Shown: positions 18,018 through 26,628, counted from the stretch's first letter. The stretch: 64,000 nucleotides of DNA from Vibrio comitans (GCA_024346835.1 AP024866.1:2046001-2110000), one strand, 5' to 3'. Notes: generated by a model not told the origin, from the letters alone. Program-made: numbers and translations.

Positions 18018-21000
18018 ATGAAGTCTAATTTTCATCAACTTCAAAGCGTCGCGCCCGATAAGCTCTATCACGCCATTACTAGAGCTGAACGATTGTATGC
18101 TGAAGGCCACTATGAATTTGTACCCACCGCAATTCGAATTTATTGCGAAGGTGTGATGTCAATATTGACAAGCAACAACAGTTTGAATGGCCCCAAAAAA
18201 ACTGAGTTGGCCCAAATGATATGGGAGTTTCAGTCAACAAATCGAGCACCGCACGTCGTAAATGCAGCTGAAAGAATTAGAAAGTTAGGGAATCGGGGAA
18301 GTCACTACGAACCAAGTCATTGGTCGGATGGCGATATTCGAACGCTGTTTAAAGAAGCAAAGCTCCTACATGACTATTTGTTATCCAAGTTTTATAAAAA
18401 AGACATAATTGTTGAAGCATTTTCAACGGATCTCATAGGTAGTGCAGATCAGGGAAATTTTCGAACTAGTGATGAAGAAAAAATAGACTCTTTGGCAGAC
18501 CAAGTTAATGTTAACAATGCACTTTCGATAAAAATATCAAAACTTAAGGATGAGAACAGATTATTAAAAAGACGTTTTTCCATCTATGAAAATGATTTAA
18601 GAGTAAAGATACAAGAGTTATCACGCATTAAGGAAAAAGAAAAGCAGTTACAAGAAAAAATAGAGAACATAAATAATACAGAATCATCATTAAGTATTAA
18701 GAAAAGTGAAATACATAGATTATCTTCTATGAAAAAATCTATAATAAATGATATACGGTTTTTTGAAGATAAGTTAAATACACTCAAGATTGAAAAAGAT
18801 AAGGTGTCACTCGATAACAAAAAAATCACCGATGAACTCACCGATGCGATAAGTGAATTTACTTCAAAGGAGAATAAAAATAATCTCCCTAGACTAAGTC
18901 AAGAACAAGAAAGTCTTATCTCAATAGACTCTGGGCGTCACTTTCTGGAGGCTCCCCCAGGTTCAGGAAAAACAACGATATTAACTCAACGTTTGCGTCA
19001 TGCTCTCACCCGACATCAAGATGACTCAGACATTGTTTGCCTTACTTTTACTACTCGAGCAGCTGAAGAAATGCAGAATCGAGCAAGTAGTTTATTGGGC
19101 GACCGGAAACCTTTCATTGGCAACTTTCATTCTTTCTGTCTTCAACAAATAAGAAGTAGTCGCTATCTATCCTTTAAAGAAAAAAGATTTGGAATATTGG
19201 ATGATGAATATAGAACGGTGCTATTGGATGCAGCTATAGAAAGTATAGAGTTAAACACTCCAATAAAGCTCAACAAATACATTACCAATTTGGCATCTAA
19301 CATTAACATTTCCAATAAATCTTCAGGTAAGTATAATTTCAATAAATTATTCTTCGACTCTTACTTGGATATATCTGTTCTTACGAGTTTTGAAGACTCT
19401 AAAATTGGCGATGAATTTTATAAGCGTTGCTTAGAAAGTATCACATCACTAGTAAGCAACACACCCTGCTTAATGAATAATACGCCTACATCCAATGCAG
19501 ATATAATGGATTATTTATTGCGTATTTTTTTACGTTTTAATGAACTTAAAGTAAACAGCGGAAGTTGGGACTATGACGATATCTTGTGCCTTGGGTTACA
19601 GCAAATAATAAAAAATAAGACAAAAAAAAGCTATATACAAATAGATGAGGTTCAAGATCTATCCCCTATACAATGGGAGATTTTAGATGCTATAAGTGAC
19701 GAATCTAGTCACGTTTTCTGTGTAGGCGACTCATTCCAATCCATCTATGGGTTCTTAGGGGCTGATTTAGAACACCTTCGTTCTCGTACACACGCTTTCA
19801 CCACACACGAAATGAAATCTAATTTTCGCTCAGATAAACACATTGTTGATGTATTAAGTGCTTATAGACAAAAAAACTGGAATCTACCCGGGTTCTCAAG
19901 TAACAGTGAACTTTCTGATTCTCAATCCACCCTGCTTTTAAGTTTTCCTGATGATGTCGCAGAAGCCCACGACATCGTGCATATTGTTGACCGAATTTTA
20001 CAAGACGCATCAAGAAATGAAGTCGGATTGCTCTTTTCGACGAATAATGCAACAGAATCTTACTGCCAATTCTTAACACAAAAAAACATGAAGTTTTTTA
20101 GGGTTAGTCAGTATGATCTAATGCAAAGAAAGCAAATCCAAGATTGGCTTAGTGTCTTGAAGGCTTATCAAGGCGTCGCAACAAATCGAGACTGGTGGCG
20201 TCTCATTTACCGGTTTGCTCGAAGTAAACCAGTATTGAAAAACTCAACAAAGCATGACTGCATAAAACTGGTCAACAAACTTCAAGTAAAAGGTTTTTCG
20301 GTGAAGGACATACTTCAAACGGCTAACCTTAAAGAAGAATGTGCATCCTCTAAATTATCCAACGTGTTTCAATACAACGTCAAAGATCTCGTGACGAAGT
20401 TTCATGGAGAAGGTGTTGTCGTCTACGATACTGAAACCACCGGATTAAACTTTCTTGAATCTAAGATCGTACAAATTGCTGCTGTCAAAGTAATAAACGG
20501 CGTGGTGGTGGATGTATTTGACCGCTATGTATCAATAGATATTGAGTCTGATGACACTCTAAGAAAACAGTTCGAAGAAAGCCAAGATATTCACAAGATA
20601 AAGAAAGAACAGGTTCTAAAGGGACAATCTTTAAATGAAGTTCTCGCGGATTTCTTCAGTTTTGTAGGCGATTGTGCAGTCGTAGCACATAATTTAACAT
20701 TTGATGAAACAATGTTAAAAATGAATATCAACAGTGAAAGTAGTAATTTCCATCTACTGAACGCATATGCCCAGTTTAGACAAAATACACAACTAGACAC
20801 GCTTTTACTCACACGCCAGCACTTTCCTAAATTGAAAAGCTATAAATTGGCAGATCTTCTCAATGAATTTAGTCTGAAAGGAGTAAATAGCCACAACGCA
20901 TTAGATGATGTTAAAGCTACCGCCGAGCTATTAACTTTCTTAATCGGTGTCATCACACCAAAGCTAGAGTCTTTAGACGAAATTATAGATTCTGATCAGG

Positions 21001-21596
21001 CTTTAACAAATGCATTGCGAAGTACATGGTCTGAAATAGAAAACTTGATGGATAGCGAGACTATTAAAGGGGAGTTGTCCCTTTCTGATGCATTAGAAAC
21101 ATGGCTTGGGTATATTAGCAAAAAGGCAGATTGGTATGACTATTCTGTTACGATGGAAATCATCGATGAAGCTACAGAAAAACTCATACCTTGGCTAGAT
21201 AAGAACAACTATCATGGGTTATTGAATGACTTAACCAATGAAAGAAAAGCGTCAGTTGAGCGGTTGTTTACCTTAAAGGAAGCAGACTTAATTGATAAGA
21301 CAAAACATAAATTGATTGTTAGTACAATACACCGCGCAAAAGGCTTGGAGTTTGAAACTGTCATCTTGCCACAAGTTACAAATGACAGATTCCCTCCATG
21401 GGTACCAGATGATACAAGTAACGAAGAGAGGGATGCTCGCTATAGAGAAAGCCAAAGATTACTCTATGTCGCTCTTAGTCGTCCCACCAAAAAGTTAATT
21501 GTCTCTTACCACGAGAAGAAAACACCTAAGATGTGGCAAAAAGGCTTAAGCTCTTATATTGAAGTTTTGCGTGATTCCTTTATGTTTGTGCGATAG
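18018..21596 (+). CDS. UvrD-like helicase with embedded DEDDh (DnaQ-type) exonuclease
   Basis: A 1192-aa fusion. Residues 1-125 form a helical domain with LRK/RKLGNRGSH near 100, reminiscent of DUF4145. About 165-285 is a coiled coil. The SF1A helicase core begins with PPGSGKTT (Lys318), then TFTTRAAEEM, Walker B IDEVQDLSPIQW (Asp543-Glu544) and GDSFQSIYGFLGA. A complete 3'-5' exonuclease domain follows: VYDTETTG (Asp804, Glu806), AHNLTFDETM (Asp896) and HNALDDVKAT (His959, Asp964). The helicase then resumes with TIHRAKGLEFETVILP and RLLYVALSRPTKKL. All catalytic residues are intact, so it should unwind DNA and degrade it 3'-5'. The start at ATG 18018 avoids overlap with the preceding gene. 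It is AT-rich compared with the chromosomal flanks. Confidence 0.9.
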   Translation: MKSNFHQLQSVAPDKLYHAITRAERLYAEGHYEFVPTAIRIYCEGVMSILTSNNSLNGPKKTELAQMIWEFQSTNRAPHVVNAAERIRKLGNRGSHYEPSHWSDGDIRTLFKEAKLLHDYLLSKFYKKDIIVEAFSTDLIGSADQGNFRTSDEEKIDSLADQVNVNNALSIKISKLKDENRLLKRRFSIYENDLRVKIQELSRIKEKEKQLQEKIENINNTESSLSIKKSEIHRLSSMKKSIINDIRFFEDKLNTLKIEKDKVSLDNKKITDELTDAISEFTSKENKNNLPRLSQEQESLISIDSGRHFLEAPPGSGKTTILTQRLRHALTRHQDDSDIVCLTFTTRAAEEMQNRASSLLGDRKPFIGNFHSFCLQQIRSSRYLSFKEKRFGILDDEYRTVLLDAAIESIELNTPIKLNKYITNLASNINISNKSSGKYNFNKLFFDSYLDISVLTSFEDSKIGDEFYKRCLESITSLVSNTPCLMNNTPTSNADIMDYLLRIFLRFNELKVNSGSWDYDDILCLGLQQIIKNKTKKSYIQIDEVQDLSPIQWEILDAISDESSHVFCVGDSFQSIYGFLGADLEHLRSRTHAFTTHEMKSNFRSDKHIVDVLSAYRQKNWNLPGFSSNSELSDSQSTLLLSFPDDVAEAHDIVHIVDRILQDASRNEVGLLFSTNNATESYCQFLTQKNMKFFRVSQYDLMQRKQIQDWLSVLKAYQGVATNRDWWRLIYRFARSKPVLKNSTKHDCIKLVNKLQVKGFSVKDILQTANLKEECASSKLSNVFQYNVKDLVTKFHGEGVVVYDTETTGLNFLESKIVQIAAVKVINGVVVDVFDRYVSIDIESDDTLRKQFEESQDIHKIKKEQVLKGQSLNEVLADFFSFVGDCAVVAHNLTFDETMLKMNINSESSNFHLLNAYAQFRQNTQLDTLLLTRQHFPKLKSYKLADLLNEFSLKGVNSHNALDDVKATAELLTFLIGVITPKLESLDEIIDSDQALTNALRSTWSEIENLMDSETIKGELSLSDALETWLGYISKKADWYDYSVTMEIIDEATEKLIPWLDKNNYHGLLNDLTNERKASVERLFTLKEADLIDKTKHKLIVSTIHRAKGLEFETVILPQVTNDRFPPWVPDDTSNEERDARYRESQRLLYVALSRPTKKLIVSYHEKKTPKMWQKGLSSYIEVLRDSFMFVR

Positions 21597-21693
21597 GCCA
21601 TCTTCACTCTAGATTGAGTATGATGTTTGCTGCTTCTCCTAGAGTAGGCTATCGAAACAACTCATTGACCGGTGTGGACTTCTGGGACAGAGC

Positions 21694-22431
21694 TCAGTCA
21701 TAGCCTGATGCTTCACATCGAATCTTTACAATTTCATTTTCATTTCCTTGTAATTCAGCAATCAACGTTGCGCGCTGGCACTCCCATGAGTTCACTGGGT
21801 ATTGCTTATCCCATGCGGACATCAACTGTCGTTGTTGACCGCTCATGCTGTACTTTGGATAGTTCGACTCCATATAAAGATAAGTGCGAGCGATGCGGCC
21901 TCTTGCCTCTTTAGGTGGCTCCGCTTTTTGGCTATCTATTTTCATTTCGCAACTTCCAAAATCACTTTTAACATCAGGCAGCATAGTGAAGTTATAGTTC
22001 TGCCGTAGGGCATTTACAGCACCAATTGCTGGATACAGATTGAACATATCAGATTGCATATAGCGATACTCGGTATTCATCTTTTCAGCACACCGTCGTC
22101 CCTTAAAGCTTTTTCCCTTACTGTTTACACACTCTTTATGGCCTTCGCGCCATTCACTGAATGCCCGGCCAAAGTTCTCTGCCGGCACAACGTGCTCCCA
22201 CTCCACTTTCTTGGCTCGTTTAACGTATTTTGTGGTTTCAAAGCCCTCTGGAGGTGTGATGTTTTTCTTACTATCGAAGGTAGCGCCGCAATACAGTGTA
22301 ACTCTATGAGTGTTGTACACGTCTCGCTCTAACATCTTTTTCGCTTTGCTAAAGGAATCATTCGTATGATTGGCTGCATAGCTAGGCAGAACTACTAACA
22401 TGGAAATGATTAGAGCTGAGTACAGTCTCAT
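21694..22431 (-). CDS. Endonuclease I family secreted/periplasmic nuclease
   Basis: A 245-aa nuclease of the EndA/Dns/Vvn family, which cleaves DNA non-specifically outside the cytoplasm and is inactive until its disulfides form. A signal peptide (MRLYSALIISMLVVLPSYA) is followed by FSKAKKMLERDVYN, the catalytic motif VEWEHVVPAENFGR with its His, and YMQSDMFNLYPAIGAVNALRQNYNF with the Asn/Arg metal-site residues. The conserved cysteines are present. The family is normally chromosomal in Vibrio, so this island copy is likely a second gene. It stands alone on the minus strand, convergent with the helicase gene. Confidence 0.92.
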   Translation of the reverse strand: MRLYSALIISMLVVLPSYAANHTNDSFSKAKKMLERDVYNTHRVTLYCGATFDSKKNITPPEGFETTKYVKRAKKVEWEHVVPAENFGRAFSEWREGHKECVNSKGKSFKGRRCAEKMNTEYRYMQSDMFNLYPAIGAVNALRQNYNFTMLPDVKSDFGSCEMKIDSQKAEPPKEARGRIARTYLYMESNYPKYSMSGQQRQLMSAWDKQYPVNSWECQRATLIAELQGNENEIVKIRCEASGYD

Positions 22432-22557
22432 AGAAGGACGTCCTTTTCATTGTATAGCTGATATGCGGTCATTTTGGTTAAAAGATGTGGCAGATATGCC
22501 CTACATATCAAGGTGATTTGATGTCTACTGTACCTTAGCTCAGTAGAGCATAAAATC

Positions 22558-22662
22558 TTAGGCAAAAAAGATAATATTGCCACAGATGCAAATACAAATA
22601 CTTTCTCCGATAAACCATTCCTCTCGGTTGCCGCAGACTTGACAACGAAGTCTTATATACAT
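22558..22662 (-). CDS. 34-aa Cys-rich mini-protein, probable zinc ribbon
   Basis: A short frame starting at ATG 22660-22662 with a near-perfect ribosome site (AAAGGAGGGCGAG) 6-8 bases upstream, which is the main support. The product starts MYIRLRCQVCGNREEW and continues through ICICICGN, giving a C-x2-C knuckle and a later C-x-C-x-C cluster. That fits a miniature zinc-binding fold. It lies upstream of, and on the same strand as, the endonuclease I gene, with about 125 bases between them. Homologous annotations are often missed at this size. Confidence 0.5.
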   Translation of the reverse strand: MYIRLRCQVCGNREEWFIGESICICICGNIIFFA

Positions 22663-23592
22663 AACTCGCCCTCCTTTAATAAGAACAGTATGCACAGCTC
22701 TTTGGGGGCACTGTTGCTGCATAGCCATCTTCTGGAAAACGCCTCACGTTATATCAATGCTTTTGTCATGCTCCTGATAGAGAACAAAGTGCTCTTCTAG
22801 GCTAAGTATTTTCGCTACAGTTAGAGGGATTATTTCAACAAAAATAAAGCCGCACTCCGTATTTATACGCGAATACCTACCCTACAGTAAGCACAACCCC
22901 AAGGGGTTACCACTCGCCTAAAAAGGCCCGCGTCTAACGACAAGTAAGGACTCATCCATCTATACGACGCATCAATAGAGGCTCATCTCGAAAGAGACTG
23001 AGCAGGATATTGACAGCGAGCACCTCAGTGCGAGCGATACCTATAACTCAATACAGTACGCACGTACTCAATCACTCCGTCTAATTTACGAAAGTGAAAT
23101 TAGACGGAGAGCAGAATTGATTCGGAGCCCTGCAATTACGGGAACTCCGGTTTTCAAAGTTAAAAAGTTATCGGAAGTTTTCACGTAACGTGAACTCCGA
23201 AACAGAGAAATACCCCGATTTCGGTGATGCCGTTACCGCAATTACTTGGTACGGATAGAAGTAGCACAAGCTTGGCGTTCTATCTCCACTGCCTCCAAGT
23301 GAGTATGGGCAAAGACGAAATCGGAACAACATTATTTACATAGCGAACATAGGTAAGGTTGCAACATACCGCTTGCTGATGCCAACAGCGTACCTATCGA
23401 CAGAGGATGCAACACGCCCTCCGCCCTTAAAGTAGAAGGGAGCTGTCATTTTAGATGTGAGGATGCAATAAGCCCACCGACTCCAAAGTGAAGAAGCACA
23501 TCAACCCCAAAAAGGCGATTTCATTTATCGATACAGAAGTGAAACTCTTCTGCGCATTCAAAAGCTATGTTATCAACAACAAGGGACAGGTT
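22663..23592. other. Long non-coding, hairpin-rich region upstream of the second recombinase
   Basis: About 930 bases with no credible gene but many short hairpins. Examples are GGCTCATCTC-GAAA-GAGACTGAGC (near 22980-23003), the stem at 23075-23109, the GAGCAC/GTGC pair near 23020-23035 and CACGT/ACGTG near 23180-23191. GAGGATGCAA occurs twice (near 23404 and 23459). The base composition is richer in G+C than the surrounding cargo genes. The region could hold a structured RNA or recombination sites. Confidence 0.4.
23075..23109. ncRNA. Strong hairpin, candidate part of a structured RNA
   Basis: CTCCGTCTAATTT (23075-23087) pairs perfectly over 13 bases with AAATTAGACGGAG (23097-23109). The top can extend by A-U and C-G pairs to a GAAA tetraloop (23090-23093), leaving one bulged G. 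It is not followed by a T run in either direction, so it is not a simple terminator. Confidence 0.4.
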
Positions 23593-24606
23593 ATGAAAAC
23601 ATTGTATAATGGACATCTTCCGAAAGGATTGCGAGACTTTACTAAGCCCAACTTTGGATTGGGTGCTAGACAAATGGATAAAGCATTGATTAATGCTTCT
23701 CTTGAACAGCTTGATGGTGTGAAGAACAACACTCATCAAGCAAGGTTGCCTGCACTGCGCGACTTTGTAGCGTTCATAAAAGAGCATACGGAAGTCAAGC
23801 GACTCAACAAGGTCGAGAAGGTGCATGTTGAGCTTTATGGAGGGTATTTAAGAGAGCGTTTTGAATCCGATGCTGCTTTTACGGCCTCTTCGGCGAAAGA
23901 TTATATATCGCACGTCAATGTGTGCTTGGCCCAGGCCAGAGGTGACGACAAGCTGAAAGTCAGCGCGGCGAACGACCTACAGTTTCCGCCTAAATCAGGC
24001 ATTGCCACTGTAAACCACTCCATTTTACAAGAGCAGCATGATGCCATTGTCTCCCAAGTCAGTCAGGAGGTCGCCGTCGTTGCAACACTTCAACGCCAAT
24101 TAGGACTACGCTTTCGAGAAGCAGCACTACTTGATTGCAAGAAAGCATTGCTGGAATACCAAGAGACTGGAAAGGTCACGGTATCCCGAGGAACAAAGGG
24201 CGGGCAAGATCGAACCTTCACGATTGATAATCAAGCTCAAGTTGCTGCGCTAGAACTAGGTCAAGCACTTCAAACTCAAACGGGTCATGACAATGCCACG
24301 CCTGAAGCAGAGAAGCTGAAAGCCTTTCAAACTCGTGCATGGCGAGAAGTGAAAGCCATTGATGAGGCCTACCGCTCCCATGGTGAACGTAAATTTTTTG
24401 CGTGTGACTATTACACTCGAAAAGCAGGGGTTGCGCCTCCCGTGGTTGCAGGGATTAAACACGGCCAAGCCCATCACCATTACATTGCTCAAACCCTTTC
24501 TCTATCACTAGTAGACGCCAAGGCACTGGATAAAGCGGTTCGTTTAGAGCTCTCTGAGCGTTTAGGGCATCATCGCGTTGATATCACCAATGCCTACTTA
24601 GGCTAA
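23593..24606 (+). CDS. Tyrosine recombinase, integrase_1 type (second recombinase of the island)
   Basis: A 337-aa recombinase of the family with the phage-integrase SAM-like N-terminal domain plus Integrase_1 catalytic domain. The start at ATG 23593 (MKTLYNGHLPKG) has AAGGGACAGG just upstream. An earlier in-frame ATG at 23488 lacks this. Catalytic Arg173 is in GLRFREAALL, the His-rich box is HGQAHHHYIAQTLS, LGHHRVDITNAYLG follows, and Tyr335 is three residues from the end. It probably cuts and rejoins DNA at an unknown site. It is distinct from the integrase at the island edge, so it may belong to a nested or older element. Confidence 0.85.
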   Translation: MKTLYNGHLPKGLRDFTKPNFGLGARQMDKALINASLEQLDGVKNNTHQARLPALRDFVAFIKEHTEVKRLNKVEKVHVELYGGYLRERFESDAAFTASSAKDYISHVNVCLAQARGDDKLKVSAANDLQFPPKSGIATVNHSILQEQHDAIVSQVSQEVAVVATLQRQLGLRFREAALLDCKKALLEYQETGKVTVSRGTKGGQDRTFTIDNQAQVAALELGQALQTQTGHDNATPEAEKLKAFQTRAWREVKAIDEAYRSHGERKFFACDYYTRKAGVAPPVVAGIKHGQAHHHYIAQTLSLSLVDAKALDKAVRLELSERLGHHRVDITNAYLG

Positions 24607-24623
24607 TTCCACGTCAAGACCGT

Positions 24624-24651
24624 ATGTTCCTCCAGTGACTAGGAGGAACAT
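24624..24651 (+). terminator. Hairpin after the second recombinase gene
   Basis: ATGTTCCTCC (24624-24633) pairs perfectly with GGAGGAACAT (24642-24651), 18 bases after the stop codon. No T run follows, so it may terminate inefficiently or only stabilise the 3' end. Confidence 0.5.
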
Positions 24652-24703
24652 CATTAAGCTCCACAATTAGAAGGCCATAGTTCTCATAACAATCGGAGAA
24701 CTG

Positions 24704-24997
24704 ATGATGAAGCAAAACACATACAGGCAGATAATCACTATCATGGCCCCTTACCTTAAAAAGGGCATTCCATTTCGTCGTAAACAGGTCAATCGACTGG
24801 TTGCTATCTATGAAGACATCTTCGCCCACGAACCCAACCTCAATCAGGAGATATCTCGTGTCGGTCGACGACAATTCATTGGTTATTGGGAGAGAACTAA
24901 ACAAGAAACGCAGACGGTAAGAAAAGAGAAATACTCGGTGTTGTGCACGTTCTACAGCAAAGCCAACTTACCGGGGAGAGTGCCTCATCCTAAATAA
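24704..24997 (+). CDS. 97-aa basic hypothetical protein
   Basis: A small basic protein (Lys/Arg-rich, including KKGIPFRRKQVNRL and RVGRRQFIGYWERTK) likely to bind nucleic acid. The frame begins with two adjacent ATGs (24704, 24707), with GGAGAA about 8-10 bases upstream as ribosome site. It follows the recombinase gene by about 100 bases on the same strand. Proteins of this size beside integrases are sometimes directionality factors, but there is no motif here that proves it. A cluster of ATAACG motifs begins within its last codons. Confidence 0.5.
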   Translation: MMKQNTYRQIITIMAPYLKKGIPFRRKQVNRLVAIYEDIFAHEPNLNQEISRVGRRQFIGYWERTKQETQTVRKEKYSVLCTFYSKANLPGRVPHPK

Positions 24998-25036
24998 CGT
25001 TTTTCGTTATCTAACGGATAACGTTATTTGTTATTA
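24993..25036. repeat. Cluster of ATAACG / CGTTAT motifs
   Basis: ATAACG (24994-24999) and CGTTAT (25005-25010) form an inverted pair. They are followed by the 10-bp palindrome ATAACGTTAT (25018-25027) and a further TGTTATT. Such a compact set of hexamer repeats looks like a binding array for a regulator or recombination accessory protein. Confidence 0.45.
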
Positions 25037-25107
25037 GCCTTGAACCACAAGGGCGGAAACGAAAATCGTTAAAGCGCCGACCACTCAACTGGCGCCTAAC
25101 TACCTTA

Positions 25108-25446
25108 CTATCGAGCAGAGCGTTTTTGTGCTCGCTCAGTACCAATGAGCTTTAGCAAAATACCAGTGTGTCCGACATTGTTACTGCAAAGCGCAATCAA
25201 CTGCCAATGTTCGACAATGCCATTGTTGTCGACGACTATGCGCATATTGCTAGTGTCGAAATACTTATGCATTCGATTCATTGCCACATCAGTCATACCT
25301 TTAGCGCAAAGAGTCAGTAGCAGATCGGGTGACGGAATGTCGTAAACAGGTGCCTCAATCGGCACTAGTCGAAGGGGAGCATCGTTCAACTGACTAAAGT
25401 CAGTCTCTACGAGCAGGGTTAGGGTTAACTTATTTAATGTAGGCAT
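25108..25446 (-). CDS. 112-aa hypothetical protein
   Basis: Starts at ATG 25444-25446 (MPTLNKLTLTLLVETDF), where an excellent ribosome site, GAGGAGG, lies 5-7 bases upstream. The longer frame reading through from 25542 lacks one. It is soluble with no signal or helix for the membrane. The central part VPIEAPVYDIPSPDLLLTLCAKGM and the basic C-terminus (ERAQKRSAR) are not diagnostic of any family I know. It is transcribed away from a large perfect inverted repeat at 25537-25580, which may control it. Confidence 0.6.
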   Translation of the reverse strand: MPTLNKLTLTLLVETDFSQLNDAPLRLVPIEAPVYDIPSPDLLLTLCAKGMTDVAMNRMHKYFDTSNMRIVVDNNGIVEHWQLIALCSNNVGHTGILLKLIGTERAQKRSAR

Positions 25447-25536
25447 AAAGCCTCCTCTGAGTGAACTGTCCGTACTCACTTTTAAGCACCCGATAACGGT
25501 ATCATTGAAAAATGCCAGCGAAAGCCCTAACCCATG

Positions 25537-25580
25537 AAACATAACTAAGCTAAACCAAGGGCTTGAGCTTAGTTATGTTT
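25537..25580. promoter_or_regulatory. 15-bp perfect inverted repeat upstream of the 112-aa gene
   Basis: AAACATAACTAAGCT (25537-25551) and AGCTTAGTTATGTTT (25566-25580) are perfect inverted copies with a 14-base spacer, about 90 bases upstream of the gene at 25446. It could be an operator, a terminator for transcription arriving from the right, or a transposition end. Confidence 0.4.
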
Positions 25581-25921
25581 GTACCTGAACCTGATTTCGG
25601 ATGCTCACTCACAGTGTAATTCAGGACAATGTAAGATACCTCCACCAAAAAGTGCGCTAAGCCAAAGGGTCGGCTAACAAAGTCCTGCCCCGAAATGAGT
25701 TTGGGGAGTTTAGTCGATCAAAATACTTAGGAGCGGTTTCCCTAAACTTCACTAATATATCGTAGGTGTCCATATCATCCAATCAGCTAGTCAAGCACCC
25801 ACGTAGGTAGCTAAAATAAAAGCATTTATTCTTTTGTAAAAGCTAAAGGAGAACCTGTAGTTGCTTTTACCCCCCAAGCGGTTGTTATTAAATTAGAACA
25901 TCTGGAAAACCAAAAATTACA

Positions 25922-25983
25922 GGGTCAGGTCTTTCATTTTGCTTTTTAAGATCTCTCCTATGCAAAAAGCAAGACCTGACCCC
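25922..25983. repeat. REP-like palindromic element (GGGTCAGGTCTT ends)
   Basis: GGGTCAGGTCTT (25922-25933) is inverted as AAGACCTGACCC (25971-25982). A second inner pair, GCTTTTT / AAAAAGC, makes one long imperfect hairpin. Elements with these ends are scattered through gammaproteobacterial genomes and associated with REP-type tyrosine transposases. No such transposase is present here. Confidence 0.6.
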
Positions 25984-26001
25984 GTTTGTTCTTGTTCTAA
26001 T

Positions 26002-26262
26002 TCAATCATCGAGTTCATTGAGCAACTGATATTTTCTATCTCTATCTCTATCTATAGCGTTTTGAAGCATTACTGAGCAGAACACATAAAGTAAGAAGAC
26101 GAAACCAGCTATCCCTGCAAATAACCACATGCCTTTAATAGCGAGAATAATCCCTGCAATAAACGCGACAGTAGAAATAGTACCGTGCTTGTTGTTTGCT
26201 TTCTCAAGCTTCTCAATGTTTTTTGTTAAGTCATTAATTTGTATAATTTTTTTTGTGCTCAC
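26002..26262 (-). CDS. Small membrane protein with coiled coil, hypothetical
   Basis: An 86-aa product if translation begins at GTG 26260-26262 (VSTKKIIQINDLTKNIEKLEK). The frame stays open to an ATG at 26484 (160 aa), so the start is uncertain, and neither has a strong ribosome site. The first 35 residues look like a short amphipathic coiled coil. Two adjacent hydrophobic helices follow (AFIAGIILAIKGMWLFAG and FVFLLYVFCSVML), then a very charged tail (RDRDRKYQLLNELDD). No family is recognised. It is flanked by the REP-like element and another minus-strand gene. Confidence 0.4.
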   Translation of the reverse strand: MSTKKIIQINDLTKNIEKLEKANNKHGTISTVAFIAGIILAIKGMWLFAGIAGFVFLLYVFCSVMLQNAIDRDRDRKYQLLNELDD

Positions 26263-26553
26263 AGGTTTCTCGATGATTAAAGGTGGTACGGCAGTATATA
26301 ATGTGAACGAATGGAGATTGGAATAACCAGTATTCCCGATAAAAATGAGAAGTCTGTCAGAGCCATCAACTGACGACCTTTGATAATTATCTATCATTTG
26401 ATGGCTTGGCGAAGTCAGATGATAGAGGTCGGTCAGAAGTACATTTACACGAATTACCAGGGGGAGATCGTGAACGTTTTTCAATCAACATTACGATCGA
26501 TTTGACGATCACACTTAGCTGTGACCTTGTACTCCTTTTTCAAGGAGAGAATC

Positions 26554-26628
26554 ATGCACATTGACCATTTCAAAGAACACTTTTCAACAAAGAAAATGTT
26601 CGGGATCAGCTCTTTCTTTTTGCCCTAG
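26554..26628 (+). CDS. Possible 24-aa peptide or truncated gene start
   Basis: ATG 26554 follows AAGGAG by 6 bases, which is a good ribosome site. The frame (MHIDHFKEHFSTKK...) stops after 24 codons at 26626-26628. It could be a real micro-protein or the surviving beginning of a truncated gene. Nothing downstream continues the frame. Confidence 0.22.
   Translation: MHIDHFKEHFSTKKMFGISSFFLP

Larger units (their letters stand above)
25447..26001. other. Gene-free stretch with the inverted repeat and REP-like element
   Basis: About 550 bases. Apart from the two palindromic features listed separately, no gene or RNA was recognised. Confidence 0.35.

Noticed and set aside
22850..23480. Retron non-coding RNA
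   Set aside because: There is no reverse transcriptase in the island. The next gene is a tyrosine recombinase.
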